A stretch of 64,000 bases of DNA from Psychrobacillus vulpis (GCF_006861825.1 NZ_VDGI01000004.1:294-64293), one strand, 5' to 3'. Shown: positions 52,730-61,710, counted from the first letter of the stretch. Translations and numbers: made by a program. The notes: generated from the sequence alone by a model not told the origin.

Positions 52730-53743
52730 TTATAAAATAATACATTCTTTCTTTGGTACAAGAATATGAACGCGTGCTCCTTGCTCAAACATATTCCCAC
52801 GGTGGTGAAGATAGTCTACAAGGAATACGGACTCCTCTGTTTCTACTTCATATCTTAAAACATTACCTGTCATGGAAACATCTTTAATAATACCTTTAAT
52901 TACCCAGTTCTCTTGTAAATCCAAGCTATCCTCACCAACAGAAACTAATTGTAAAACTTCAGGACGAATGGCGACTTCATTCCCTTTTAATTCTGTGCTG
53001 CGAACAAGTTTACGGAAAGCTTCCATATTACAAACATTGTAATTACCGATAAATTTTGCAACGAATGTATTGACTGGAGAAGTATAAATTTCTGATGGAG
53101 AACCGGATTGTACAACTTGTCCTTTATTCATGACAAAAATTCGATCAGACATCGTCATTGCTTCTTCCTGATCATGAGTAACAAAAATAGTTGTAATATC
53201 TAATTCTTTCTGTATTCTCTTTAATTCTTTTTGCAAATTTTTTCTAATTTTTGCATCCAATGCGCTTAACGGCTCATCCAAAAGCAGTACTTTCGGCTCC
53301 ATGACAAGTGCACGGGCAAGAGCAACCCTCTGCTGTTGCCCGCCAGATAACTGATGAGGATAAGACTCTTCTTTTCCTATTAAATCAACCATTTCAATCA
53401 TCTTTTTAACTCTTGATTTAATATTTTTAATCTTCTTCATTTTAAGGCCGTACGCAATATTGTCAAAAACGTTCATATTTGGGAAAAGCGCATAAGACTG
53501 AAATACCATACCGACTTCACGCTGACGCGGTGATAAATTAGTAATATCTTTTCCATCAATTAAGATTCTTCCTAAATCTACGTCTTCGAGCCCCGCAATC
53601 GAACGTAATAATGTACTTTTTCCGCATCCGCTTTGCCCAAGAAGTGTAGCAAATTCTCCTTTTTTTAATACTAAAGAAATGTCATTTAAAACGACTTGAT
53701 TTTCATACCCCTTAGTCACTTGATCAATAGTTACATAGCTCAT
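52730..53743 (-). CDS. ABC transporter ATPase (MalK/PotA-like)
   Basis: This 337-aa ATPase has Walker A GQSGCGKST (about 35-43), signature LSGGQQQRVALARAL (about 135-149), Walker B VLLLDEPLSALDAK and the switch His in FVTHDQEE. A C-terminal TOBE domain (about 250-337) is present. It energises import together with the two permeases; its ATG overlaps the permease stop (TAATG). Order and sequence fit the iron/polyamine/2-aminoethylphosphonate class of importers. Confidence 0.93.
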   Translation of the reverse strand: MSYVTIDQVTKGYENQVVLNDISLVLKKGEFATLLGQSGCGKSTLLRSIAGLEDVDLGRILIDGKDITNLSPRQREVGMVFQSYALFPNMNVFDNIAYGLKMKKIKNIKSRVKKMIEMVDLIGKEESYPHQLSGGQQQRVALARALVMEPKVLLLDEPLSALDAKIRKNLQKELKRIQKELDITTIFVTHDQEEAMTMSDRIFVMNKGQVVQSGSPSEIYTSPVNTFVAKFIGNYNVCNMEAFRKLVRSTELKGNEVAIRPEVLQLVSVGEDSLDLQENWVIKGIIKDVSMTGNVLRYEVETEESVFLVDYLHHRGNMFEQGARVHILVPKKECIIL

Positions 53744-54615
53744 TATTTTTCACCTTCTAAAGTAGTATTTTTATGACTATATTGTTTTCTAAAAAATGAA
53801 AGAATTCGCTTCTTATTTGACACTACAGGATATTTTTCGTTTCTAAACGTAAGTTTTAGTACAGTCCCCGTTAATAGTAAAATCATTGAATAATAAGTAA
53901 TAACAATTGCACTTGTTAAGTGACCACTGCTGTTTAATTTGTCAGCAAGATAAATTTGAAGAGTTTCAAATCGGCCCCCGACAAGCAAATTGGCAAAAGC
54001 AAACTCACTAAATAAAAGAGCGACTGATAATAAGGTAGACACTAAAATACCAGATATAATATTTGGAAACACCACAGTGCGAAACGCCTGGAATTTTGTA
54101 GCACCGAGTAGTTCAGCAGCATCAACAAGCTGCACAGCATTTAGCGTACGAAGACTGTTACGAATACCTTGATACATAAATGGAAGAATCGTTATAAAAT
54201 AAGCGCCGATTAAAATCCAAGGTGTTCCAGCAATTTGAATCGGTCCATCTGAATATACCTTGATTAATCCAACAGCTCCAACAATGGGAGGAATTCCATA
54301 AGGAAGCATTGCTACCGCTTGAAGTAATCCTTCCCATTTACTGAAATATACCGTGATGATGAAGATAGTCGGAAGCATAATAACAACACTAAGACCTACA
54401 GACATGACAATTAAAAACAGTGTTCGTCGAAAAGCATCATAAAACCGTTCATCTTGAAATAATTCAATATACCATTTCATAGTATAACTCTCAGGTAAAA
54501 TGGTATGATCCCATTTACCGGCAATCGAGAATAAAAATGTCCCTACAAGAGGAATTAATAAATAAATTACTAATAATCCAACAATCACTTTATGAATAGT
54601 TAATGAAGATTTCAT
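53743..54615 (-). CDS. ABC transporter permease
   Basis: This 290-aa inner-membrane permease has about six helices and the cytoplasmic EAA loop QLVDAAELLGATKFQAFRTV followed by FPNIISG. It pairs with the permease at 54612. The start overlaps that gene's stop by four bases. The basic C-terminal tail (RNEKYPVVSNKKRILSFFRK) is cytosolic. Confidence 0.9.
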   Translation of the reverse strand: MKSSLTIHKVIVGLLVIYLLIPLVGTFLFSIAGKWDHTILPESYTMKWYIELFQDERFYDAFRRTLFLIVMSVGLSVVIMLPTIFIITVYFSKWEGLLQAVAMLPYGIPPIVGAVGLIKVYSDGPIQIAGTPWILIGAYFITILPFMYQGIRNSLRTLNAVQLVDAAELLGATKFQAFRTVVFPNIISGILVSTLLSVALLFSEFAFANLLVGGRFETLQIYLADKLNSSGHLTSAIVITYYSMILLLTGTVLKLTFRNEKYPVVSNKKRILSFFRKQYSHKNTTLEGEK

Positions 54616-55466
54616 TTTAAATCCCTCCTAATGCGGCGCATCATTCGTCCATTAAACCACATCGCCCCTATCATAGTCGCTGCTAGAAGAACTCCCAACG
54701 CACTACCTAGCTGCGGCTTTAGTGCAACGTCACTAGCAACTAGAGAGGCAATTTGCAATGACAATAAGTTATAGTTGCTGCCGACTAATGCATAGGCTGT
54801 AGCGTAAGCTCCCATCGCATTAGCAAACAAAATACTGAATGTACCTACAATACTAGGTAAAAGAACTGGAATCCCAATGTGAAGCCAAAATGATGATGTT
54901 GACCCTCCTAACAACGAAGAGGCTTCTTTCCATTGTTTCTTAATTCCTTGATAAGACGGGTAGATGAGCATAACAGCAAGCGGAATTTGAAAATAAACAT
55001 AAACAAGAATGAGGCCTGTCCATGAATATAAATTAAAATCCGCAAACACATCCCAACCAATCTTTGAAAAGAGCAACGTAAACAACCCATTGTTTCCAAG
55101 TAAAATAATATATGAAAATGAAAGGGGTATCCCCTCAAAGTTCGAAGTCATATTGGTAATCATTAGAATGCGATTTTGTATTTTTTGTGAGAACTTTGTA
55201 ATCGAATAGGCTGCAATGACTGCTATAATCACAGAAACTACAGCAGAAAATAAGGAAATGACAAGGCTATTTTGAATGGCCTGTAAGTAAAATTTACTTT
55301 TAAATATGGTGATATATTGATTAATCGTAACTTGAATTCCATTGTCTGCATAAAAACTATTTTTAATCATTGCCACTAATGGTCCTATTTCAAATCCAAT
55401 CACAAACATAATAAATGGCAGTAAAAGAGCTAATAAGTAAATTTTTTGTTTTTTTATTTTTCGCAA
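54612..55466 (-). CDS. ABC transporter permease
   Basis: This is 284 aa from a TTG at 55466 with AAAGGAG nine bases upstream. The frame is open to 55550, but that stretch contains a 13-bp inverted repeat and lacks an SD, so it looks intergenic. Six helices, starting YLLALLLPFIMFVIGFEIGP, and the EAA loop KEASSLLGGSTSSFWLHIGI then PVLLPSIVG are present. It forms the membrane channel with the permease at 53743. Confidence 0.88.
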   Translation of the reverse strand: MRKIKKQKIYLLALLLPFIMFVIGFEIGPLVAMIKNSFYADNGIQVTINQYITIFKSKFYLQAIQNSLVISLFSAVVSVIIAVIAAYSITKFSQKIQNRILMITNMTSNFEGIPLSFSYIILLGNNGLFTLLFSKIGWDVFADFNLYSWTGLILVYVYFQIPLAVMLIYPSYQGIKKQWKEASSLLGGSTSSFWLHIGIPVLLPSIVGTFSILFANAMGAYATAYALVGSNYNLLSLQIASLVASDVALKPQLGSALGVLLAATMIGAMWFNGRMMRRIRRDLK

Positions 55467-55500
55467 GACTTCTCGCTCCTTTATGTTCACCAACAATTTG

Positions 55501-55537
55501 GGAATTGGTTTAACAGTACGTTCATTAAACCAATTCC
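55501..55537 (-). other. Intercistronic hairpin in the ABC operon
   Basis: GGAATTGGTTTAA (55501-55513) pairs perfectly with 55525-55537. It lies between the phosphodiesterase and permease genes and may tune mRNA stability or partial termination. Confidence 0.6.
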
Positions 55538-55584
55538 TGTCAACTGTCATTCTTCATTTTAATGTTGAATAATGTGTATCTTTC

Positions 55585-56418
55585 TTAAAGGGTATTTTTT
55601 CCTTTGAGACCTGGCAATTGATATGAAATCATTTTATTGGACGGCTCAATATTTAAAAGTTCACAAACGAGCGGTGCAAAAGCTAATTGCGGAACCACTT
55701 CACTATAAACGCCAGGCTCAACTTTTGGACTAATAATAAAGAGCGGTACATCACGCTCACCATCAGTTATGCCGCCATGGTTCCCATATTCACTCATGCC
55801 ATGATCAGATGTAATTAAAATGTGGTAACCTTCTTTGATCCAAATTGGCAAAAGTTGTGCCAACAAGCTTCCCATTTTTAAGATTTGTTCACGATATTCT
55901 TTCGATTCCGAACCGAAAATTTCTCCTTTTACATCTACACCGAGCGGATGAATATATATAAAGTGAGGGTCATACTTTCTCCGCAATGCTTCTGCATCCA
56001 TTAATACATGACTGTCAGGATAGTCATCATCCCAATAAAATTTTCCATATTGAATCGGCTTAGTCTCATCCTCTTGCTCACGATCTTCCATAAAATCGAA
56101 TGGCGCGCGATTATAAAGTTCACTTACCCAGTAATAAGATGCTGTTCCATTTCTTAAGCCGTTTTCTTTTGTAAGATGAAAAAGACTTTTCTCAGAAGAT
56201 AAGCGAACGGCTTGATTAGACGTAATTCCGTTCACTGATGCTGGTGTACCCGTTAGTAACACTTCATATAATGGACGGGAAAGACTTGGGAGTTCCGACT
56301 TTACTTTATAAAGTGCTGCCTGATTTGTTTCAACTAGATGTTGAATGTATCCAAGAGCCTCACATGCTTTGTCATATCTCATACCATCAACAACAATTGC
56401 AATTACTTTATTTGACAT
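55585..56418 (-). CDS. Alkaline phosphatase superfamily hydrolase (nucleotide pyrophosphatase-like)
   Basis: This 277-aa protein has the superfamily metal-binding pattern: IAIVVDGMRYD (Asp, residues 7-17), a nucleophile region SLSRPLYEVLLTGTPASVNG, HPLGVDVKG and ITSDHGMSEYGNHGG near residue 212 (Asp-His pair). It resembles type I phosphodiesterases and phosphonoacetate hydrolases. No signal peptide is present, so it acts in the cytosol on an imported phosphodiester, phosphonate or similar substrate. It overlaps the binding-protein gene by 11 bases. Confidence 0.85.
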   Translation of the reverse strand: MSNKVIAIVVDGMRYDKACEALGYIQHLVETNQAALYKVKSELPSLSRPLYEVLLTGTPASVNGITSNQAVRLSSEKSLFHLTKENGLRNGTASYYWVSELYNRAPFDFMEDREQEDETKPIQYGKFYWDDDYPDSHVLMDAEALRRKYDPHFIYIHPLGVDVKGEIFGSESKEYREQILKMGSLLAQLLPIWIKEGYHILITSDHGMSEYGNHGGITDGERDVPLFIISPKVEPGVYSEVVPQLAFAPLVCELLNIEPSNKMISYQLPGLKGKNTL

Positions 56419-57520
56419 GAACTAACACCTCTTCTTGCCAAAGCTGTGGTAAATTTTTTGCCGTTTCTTCCCAAGCTTTGTAGTCTTCAATTGGTTTTGC
56501 ATTTTTGTACTGTTCTTCTGGTACCATTTTTTCAGCCACTTCTTTCGGTAGTTCCACTTCGCGAATTGGACGAGCAAATCCTTTAGCTAAGTTAATTTGT
56601 CCCTCATCGCTCAAGATATATTCTCTAGTTGCCATCGCCGCGTGCGGATGCTTTGCATATTTGTTAATAATTGTTGCGTAGCCGCTTACGACTGAACCTT
56701 CACTTGGAATGCTGACTTCAAATTGATCGCGGTTAATTTGATCAGCGTAACCAAGTGCATTGAAATCCCAAACAAGGGCAACTTCCACTTCCCCTTTTTC
56801 GATGTTAGCGGGCTTAGCATCAGTTAGGCTAAGACGACCTTGTTTAGCAAGCTTAGCAAAATAGTCAATTCCTGGTTGGAGATTTGTTTCATCACCGCCG
56901 TAAGCGATAGCGGCAGCAAGAACTGCCATTTGGTTCTGTGTACCACGCTGAACATCTCCAACTGTTACTTTATAATCTCCTTTTAATATGTCATCCCAAG
57001 ATGTTGGCGGGTTATCTACTAATTCTTTATTAGTAAAGAATGCAATCGTTCCTTGGTAGCCAACAACCCAATCTCCGTTGTCATCTTTTGCCCAGTCAGG
57101 TACCTCATCCCAATAGGAAGTTTTATATGGTATTGTTAATTCTTTCTGTTCCGCTATCGGCCCAAAGGAAATCCCTACATCGCCGATATCAGCTGTTGCA
57201 TTCTCTCCTTCAGATTCCATTTTGGCAATCTCTTCGGCACTGGATAAATCTGTATCATTGTGTTCCAATGTATATTTTTCCATCACTTCATTCCAAGTTT
57301 CTCCCCAGTTAGCCCATGAATCAGGCATACCGACACTATTAATTGTCCCCTCTTCTTTTGCCTTTGTTTCAATTTCTTTCAGGGTTAACGAACTTGGATC
57401 TTTAACCACTGGAGTAGACTCCTCTTTAGTAGCTCCACATGCAGCTAATCCTAGTACACTCACTCCTAACATCACAGCTTGAATAGACTTGTAACAATTC
57501 TTCTTGAATGTGTATTTCAT
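56408..57520 (-). CDS. ABC transporter substrate-binding lipoprotein
   Basis: This is 370 aa from the ATG at 57520 (GGAGG SD); the extension to 57535 is rejected. A lipoprotein signal ends in LGLAACGATKEES. The mature protein is a type 2 periplasmic-binding fold of the iron/2-aminoethylphosphonate group, with TIAFFTNKELVDNPPTSWDD and KYAKHPHAAMATREYILSDE. It is the first gene of the operon and captures the substrate outside the membrane. The enzyme set suggests an organophosphorus ligand; the exact compound is undecided. Confidence 0.9.
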   Translation of the reverse strand: MKYTFKKNCYKSIQAVMLGVSVLGLAACGATKEESTPVVKDPSSLTLKEIETKAKEEGTINSVGMPDSWANWGETWNEVMEKYTLEHNDTDLSSAEEIAKMESEGENATADIGDVGISFGPIAEQKELTIPYKTSYWDEVPDWAKDDNGDWVVGYQGTIAFFTNKELVDNPPTSWDDILKGDYKVTVGDVQRGTQNQMAVLAAAIAYGGDETNLQPGIDYFAKLAKQGRLSLTDAKPANIEKGEVEVALVWDFNALGYADQINRDQFEVSIPSEGSVVSGYATIINKYAKHPHAAMATREYILSDEGQINLAKGFARPIREVELPKEVAEKMVPEEQYKNAKPIEDYKAWEETAKNLPQLWQEEVLVHVK

Positions 57521-58376
57521 AAAAAGTACCTCCATTTAATGTGTGATTTTTAATGTTCATTGCTGTTTGTTACGGTTTAATCATAATCAGTCAATGTTAA
57601 TCCCTCATTAATCCAAAGTTAAGGTTTTGTAAATCAGTTCTTAACATGTCCAATTCAGCAGCTTTTAATTTCAGATAATCAATTTTTGTCTAGATGACTC
57701 GAATAATGAGTGTAATAAAAGTATGTAACAATATTTATCACAAATGTGTTTTATAAAATATTTGATAGAGGAGGGCAAAAACATGAAGTTTGACTGTTTC
57801 CACATTTAATCAAAATTTGGACAGCCAAAAGGAACAACTTGAAGAATATAGGTGTTTTCACATTTTCTTTGAAAAAGTAACCGGTACGAAACGAGGGCGA
57901 CTAGAGTTTAATCGTATTTGGAATTTTTGCGAATAATCGATACGGTTTTTGTGACAGGTCTGACTCGTCTATTCCGTTATACTGAAGACCTAAAATTACA
58001 GATCTCATTTCACAAAAGGGAGAGTATATAAAAAGTTAAAGGAATCCGGGAGAATGTGTTTACAATCTTTTTAGATATTGATCAAATTGAGAGAGAGTTA
58101 AGTTCTGATCGGACAAAAGAAGGGATTCTGTCTACAAGAAAACGAGGAAAATATCCTGGAAAACTGATATGGAAAAGGTTATGTATGCCATTTATTTTAT
58201 GGATCAAGGATTGAGTACAATTGCTGCCGAGAAGGAATTGCATTTCTAGTATGACTTTGTATTTTAAAATGCATAAGAACAATGAAATCGAGTAGCATCC
58301 ATCGGACAAAGGAATTCTTTCGATTATTTCATCGATTCACTTTGCCCCAGGTTGCACGAACTCTGATATTGAGAAG
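57521..58376. other. Region upstream of ABC operon with recombinase relic
   Basis: 57521-57782 is the AT-rich upstream region of the binding-protein gene, with a weak minus-strand TTGACT/TAACAA pair. 57783-58300 is a decayed serine recombinase. No intact gene is seen. Confidence 0.6.
57783..58300 (+). pseudogene. Decayed serine site-specific recombinase (resolvase)
   Basis: The ATG at 57783 follows GAGGAGGGC, and fragments in shifting frames spell a resolvase. They are VSTFNQNLDSQKEQLEEY (after MKF, with the GYAR segment lost), FFEKVTGTKRGRLEFNR, VFVTGLTRLFR (normally VVTDLTRLSR), IEREL then SDRTKEGILSTRKRGKYPG, and the helix-turn-helix piece YAIYFMDQGLSTIAAEKEL. The order and spacing match Tn3/Tn552-type resolvases of about 185-190 aa. 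Several frameshifts and stops show it is dead. It marks a former mobile element. Confidence 0.85.
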
Positions 58377-58931
58377 TTAACTAGGATAATGAATTATTAC
58401 AGTGCATTTTACAAGACTATTGCAGTTATTTTTATAAGTATGAGTACTACTAGCTTGAAAAGTAATAGCATCTTCACAATTCACTACATAAACCTCTTCT
58501 CCAATTGCGATCTCTAATACCCCTTCGTTTACAATTATATATTCCTCCACACCTGGATTATGCGGTTCCGAATGATGCTCACATCCTGGTTCTAGAGTTA
58601 TTGCAAATACCTCAAACTGTTTTTCTGCATTAAATGGAACAAGTGGATATACCCGATACTGTCCATTACTTTCTATTATTGGATTTATCTCTTTCTTCTT
58701 TATAAGAGAAACAGATGGAGTTTCTTCACTAATAAGCGAAGAGAACGAAAGTCGTAAACCATTCGCAATTTTCCATAGAGTTGTAACAGTTGGATTCGAT
58801 TCTCCTCTTTCAATTTGTCCTAACATAGTTTTACTTACTCCAGTTAACTCAGAGGTTTTTTCTAAACTAATATTTCTCTCTCTTCTTACTCTGTTTAGGT
58901 TTTTCCCTATATTTTCATTAATTTTATCCAT
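58377..58931 (-). CDS. XRE-cupin transcriptional regulator
   Basis: This 184-aa protein has an N-terminal XRE helix-turn-helix (LNRVRRERNISLEKTSELTG, SKTMLGQIERGESNPTVTTL; about 12-60) and a C-terminal cupin (about 100-180, EPGCEHHSEPHNPGVEEYII with metal-type histidines). PuuR-like members sense amino acids or polyamines. It is transcribed divergently from the PLP enzyme at 59057 over a 125-bp gap with direct repeats, so it probably controls that gene and itself. Confidence 0.87.
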   Translation of the reverse strand: MDKINENIGKNLNRVRRERNISLEKTSELTGVSKTMLGQIERGESNPTVTTLWKIANGLRLSFSSLISEETPSVSLIKKKEINPIIESNGQYRVYPLVPFNAEKQFEVFAITLEPGCEHHSEPHNPGVEEYIIVNEGVLEIAIGEEVYVVNCEDAITFQASSTHTYKNNCNSLVKCTVIIHYPS

Positions 58932-58957
58932 TTATTATCCTCCAAATATATCCCTAT

Positions 58958-58988
58958 GCTATATTGTACAATCGTGCGCTATAGTGTA
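58958..58988. promoter_or_regulatory. Direct repeats GCTATA(T/G)TGTA in divergent promoter
   Basis: GCTATATTGTA (58958-58968) and GCTATAGTGTA (58978-58988) are 20 bp apart, two helical turns, between the XRE-cupin gene and the PLP enzyme gene. They are a candidate operator. Confidence 0.5.
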
Positions 58989-59056
58989 ACGTAATCTTTA
59001 TAAAGCACAAACGTGCTGTATATTGACTATGATACAGGAAAAGGAGAAATTTTTCT

Positions 59057-60016
59057 ATGACAAACAGTTCCATGTTTTCAGGAGTACATCAAGTAATCGG
59101 TAACACGCCTATGGTTCACCTATCTAGAATTACTGAAGGCTTAGAAGGCAATATTTTTGCGAAGCTGGAATATTTAAATCCTGGTTTTAGTAAAAAGGAT
59201 CGAATTGGATTACAAATAATCGAAGAGGCCGAGAATGCCGGTATACTTATGCCCGGGCAAACAGTTGTGGAATTGACAAGCGGTAATACAGGGACAGGAC
59301 TTGCCATTGTTTGTGTAGTGAAGGGATATAAATTCGTTGCAGTCATGTCTAAAGGGAATTCATTAGAAAGAGCAAGAATGATGAGGGCACTTGGTGCAGA
59401 AGTTGTATTAGTTGACCAATCTCCTGGTTCTCCACTTGGACAAGTTTCCGGTGAAGATCTCGCTAAAGTGGAACAAGTTGCTCAACAAATTACAAAAGAG
59501 AGAAATGCGTTTCGAGCAGATCAATTCAATCATATTGGTAATATTCATGCACACGAATATTTCACTGGAGAAGAAATGTGGAAACAAACGAACGGAGAAA
59601 TTGATGTCTTTCTAGATTTTGCTGGTTCCGGAGGTACCTTTACTGGTTGTGCAAAAGCATTAAAAAAGCATAATTCTGATATTCGTTGCTATTTAGTAGA
59701 ACCAGACTCAGCATCCTACTATTCAAGTAAAATTCCAACAAACCTTAACCACAAAATACAAGGCGGAGGCTATTCGATGGAATTACCACTGCTAGAGAAA
59801 GAGTTAGTAACAGATTATTTACATGTTACAGATGACGAAGCTACTTACGTAGCAAGAGAGTTAGCAAAAAAAGAAGGAATATTTGCAGGGTTTTCTTCTG
59901 GTGCAAATGTTGCTGCAGCTTTGAAGTTATTGCAAGGTACTGAAAAAGGAGCAAATATAGTGTTAACAATTAATGATTCTGGACTCAAATATTTAAGTAC
60001 TGATCTGTTTGAATAA
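59057..60016 (+). CDS. Cysteine-synthase-like PLP-dependent enzyme
   Basis: This 319-aa fold-type II PLP enzyme opens HQVIGNTPMVHLSRI. The PLP lysine lies in NPGFSKKDRIG, where cysteine synthases usually have NPGGSVKDR. The asparagine loop is ELTSGNTGTGLA, the phosphate loop AGSGGTFTG, and the end ..FAGFSSGANVAAAL. It may make cysteine or cystathionine-like products, or act on another beta-substituted amino acid; the altered lysine loop argues for a side branch. Divergent from an XRE-cupin regulator. AGGAAAAGGAG SD. Confidence 0.87.
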   Translation: MTNSSMFSGVHQVIGNTPMVHLSRITEGLEGNIFAKLEYLNPGFSKKDRIGLQIIEEAENAGILMPGQTVVELTSGNTGTGLAIVCVVKGYKFVAVMSKGNSLERARMMRALGAEVVLVDQSPGSPLGQVSGEDLAKVEQVAQQITKERNAFRADQFNHIGNIHAHEYFTGEEMWKQTNGEIDVFLDFAGSGGTFTGCAKALKKHNSDIRCYLVEPDSASYYSSKIPTNLNHKIQGGGYSMELPLLEKELVTDYLHVTDDEATYVARELAKKEGIFAGFSSGANVAAALKLLQGTEKGANIVLTINDSGLKYLSTDLFE

Positions 60017-60026
60017 TTTTTTTAAC

Positions 60027-60055
60027 ACTGGACCTATCCTAATAAAAGGTCCAGT
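60027..60055. terminator. Inverted repeat between PLP enzyme and fosB
   Basis: ACTGGACCT (60027-60035) pairs with AGGTCCAGT (60047-60055). It sits between two convergent genes. No clear T-run follows on either strand. Confidence 0.5.
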
Positions 60056-60059
60056 ATTG

Positions 60060-60482
60060 CTACATAAAAAACTCCATATGTTTCTTTTCCTGTATGTAAT
60101 AGTCCATTCTGGCTTGGAGTGTTCCAGTATGAAATTCGAACTTATGTCCGTCCGGGTCAGTAAAGTAAATAGACTTTTTATCTTTTTCATCTCTTGAACG
60201 ACCAGTCAGTATATTTACATTTAAATACTTTAACTTTTCGTATATGCTGTCGAAATCTTCTTCATCTATAGTAAATGCTATATGTGTGTATGACTGATTT
60301 ATTTCATTACGTGGAATATTATCTTCCAGATTCAGAGCAAGCCATATACCATTTAGATCAAAATAGGCAGTACTTTTTCCTTTCACTAAAAGCTTTGCAT
60401 CAAACACAGTTTGATAAAACTGTATGGAATTGTTTAGATTAGATACAGAAAATAACAAATGATTTAATCCTTTAATCTTCAT
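60060..60482 (-). CDS. fosB: Metallothiol transferase FosB
   Basis: This 140-aa VOC-fold enzyme starts at ATG 60482 (AAGGAGG SD). It matches the FosB pattern through its length: GLNHLLFSVSNLNNSIQFYQ (metal His), AYFDLNGIWLALN, IPRNEINQSYTHIAF (second His), YFTDPDGHKFEFHTGTLQAR (metal Glu in FEFH) and a YY..KKHM end. FosB adds bacillithiol or cysteine to fosfomycin and opens its epoxide in the cytoplasm, giving resistance. It is monocistronic. Confidence 0.93.
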   Translation of the reverse strand: MKIKGLNHLLFSVSNLNNSIQFYQTVFDAKLLVKGKSTAYFDLNGIWLALNLEDNIPRNEINQSYTHIAFTIDEEDFDSIYEKLKYLNVNILTGRSRDEKDKKSIYFTDPDGHKFEFHTGTLQARMDYYIQEKKHMEFFM

Positions 60483-60590
60483 TTCCAAACCTCCTTATAT
60501 ATATATACATTCCTTAAAATTGTGATGTAGAAGAATATCGGAAGTTACTAAACAGCATATATGTCTTCACATATAATTTTCGGAACGAAT

Positions 60591-61169
60591 CTAACGACTA
60601 GAGATTGTAGTTGAGTCACGCCAAATCCTTGTAACTTCAACCAATTCTTTTGCTTCAAAATCTAGTTTATAAATATCAGGCATGGCAAGATTATTCCAAA
60701 ATTGAATATCATATTTTTTATCAAAGTAATTCATGATTAACACCATCAAATTTCCATGCGAACCTATGACAATATTTTTCCCTTCGTATTTTTCTAACAA
60801 ATGTAGAGTTATGGCAACTCCTCTCCGCTGCGCAACAATATTAGATTCCCCGCCCTCCCATGAAAAATGATTATCCTCCCACAACTTAGTAATTGCATGT
60901 TTGAAATCGCTAACAGGTTCCAAAGACAGTGTTCGTTCACGTAAATCATTATATATTTCTATTTTCTTGCCACAATAATTGGAAATACCTTCAACTGTTT
61001 GAATTGCTCTTTTATACGGGCTTGAAACAATAAAGTCAATTTTTTCTTGTTTCAAACATTCTGTCACAAACTTTGCATCTTCCATTCCTTGTACAGAGAG
61101 AGGTCTTTCAAGCTCTTCCGGGGTATATGCAGAATGTGCATGCCTAACAAAATACAAACTACTTTTCAA
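60591..61169 (-). CDS. Histidine phosphatase family protein
   Basis: This is 192 aa from a TTG at 61169 (GGAG seven bases upstream); the ATG at 61184 is possible. The phosphohistidine motif LYFVRHAHS opens the protein, with SSPYKRAIQTVEG, the acid ERTLSLEP and the second His in IGSHGNLM. It belongs to the phosphoglycerate mutase-like branch-1 group. It overlaps the GrpB gene by 11 bases. The substrate is unknown. Confidence 0.85.
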   Translation of the reverse strand: MKSSLYFVRHAHSAYTPEELERPLSVQGMEDAKFVTECLKQEKIDFIVSSPYKRAIQTVEGISNYCGKKIEIYNDLRERTLSLEPVSDFKHAITKLWEDNHFSWEGGESNIVAQRRGVAITLHLLEKYEGKNIVIGSHGNLMVLIMNYFDKKYDIQFWNNLAMPDIYKLDFEAKELVEVTRIWRDSTTISSR

Positions 61170-61710
61170 AAAGATCAGCTCCATTTATTCTCATCTCAAA
61201 AATACTTTTCACAAAAGGTTCCTTTAAATCGGTATACTTATTTATTGTAATTTTTTCTAGTTTTTCATACGCTAATTTTAACCTTTTATATTCTTCTCTT
61301 GCTTCAATATTTGCATTTAAGTAATCTCTAAAAAAAATCAAATTGTTCCATAGATCTTTTTCATAATCGACAACATGGATATAATGTGTTTTTACTTCAT
61401 ATAATTCATCTGTATATCTTGCCAATACAATTTCTCCTGGTCTTACTACTCGAAGTCGAAGAAATCCAACTTCTTTCAAATTTCCAAAAAAAGTAGAGGT
61501 GACTTTTGTAATATCATCTACTCCTATGATTATATCGATAATCGGTTTAGCAACCATATTTGTAATTGCAGTACTTCCAATATGCTCTATTCTATGTGAT
61601 TCAATATCCATATGGCTTAATATATTCTCTTTCACTCTCTGAAACTCATTAGACCACTCAACTGTAAAAGGAACCAATTTTACCTCGTCTCTTGATAGAC
61701 CTAGTTTCAA
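61159..61710 (-). CDS. GrpB family nucleotidyltransferase-like protein
   Basis: This is 183 aa from a TTG at 61710 with an AGAGGGGAG SD; the frame open to 61869 is not used. GrpB marks are LVPFTVEWSNEFQRVKENIL, HIGSTAITNMVAKPIIDIII (the nucleotidyltransferase-like GS..DxD-type motif, about 52-71) and LIFFRDYLNANIEAREEY. The biochemical role of the family is poorly known; some relatives are fused to CoaE. It overlaps its upstream and downstream genes. Confidence 0.85.
   Translation of the reverse strand: MKLGLSRDEVKLVPFTVEWSNEFQRVKENILSHMDIESHRIEHIGSTAITNMVAKPIIDIIIGVDDITKVTSTFFGNLKEVGFLRLRVVRPGEIVLARYTDELYEVKTHYIHVVDYEKDLWNNLIFFRDYLNANIEAREEYKRLKLAYEKLEKITINKYTDLKEPFVKSIFEMRINGADLFEK

Noticed and set aside
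55467-55550. N-terminal extension of the permease at 54612
   Set aside because: No SD at the upstream ATG, and the stretch contains a perfect 13-bp inverted repeat typical of a spacer. TTG 55466 has a strong SD.
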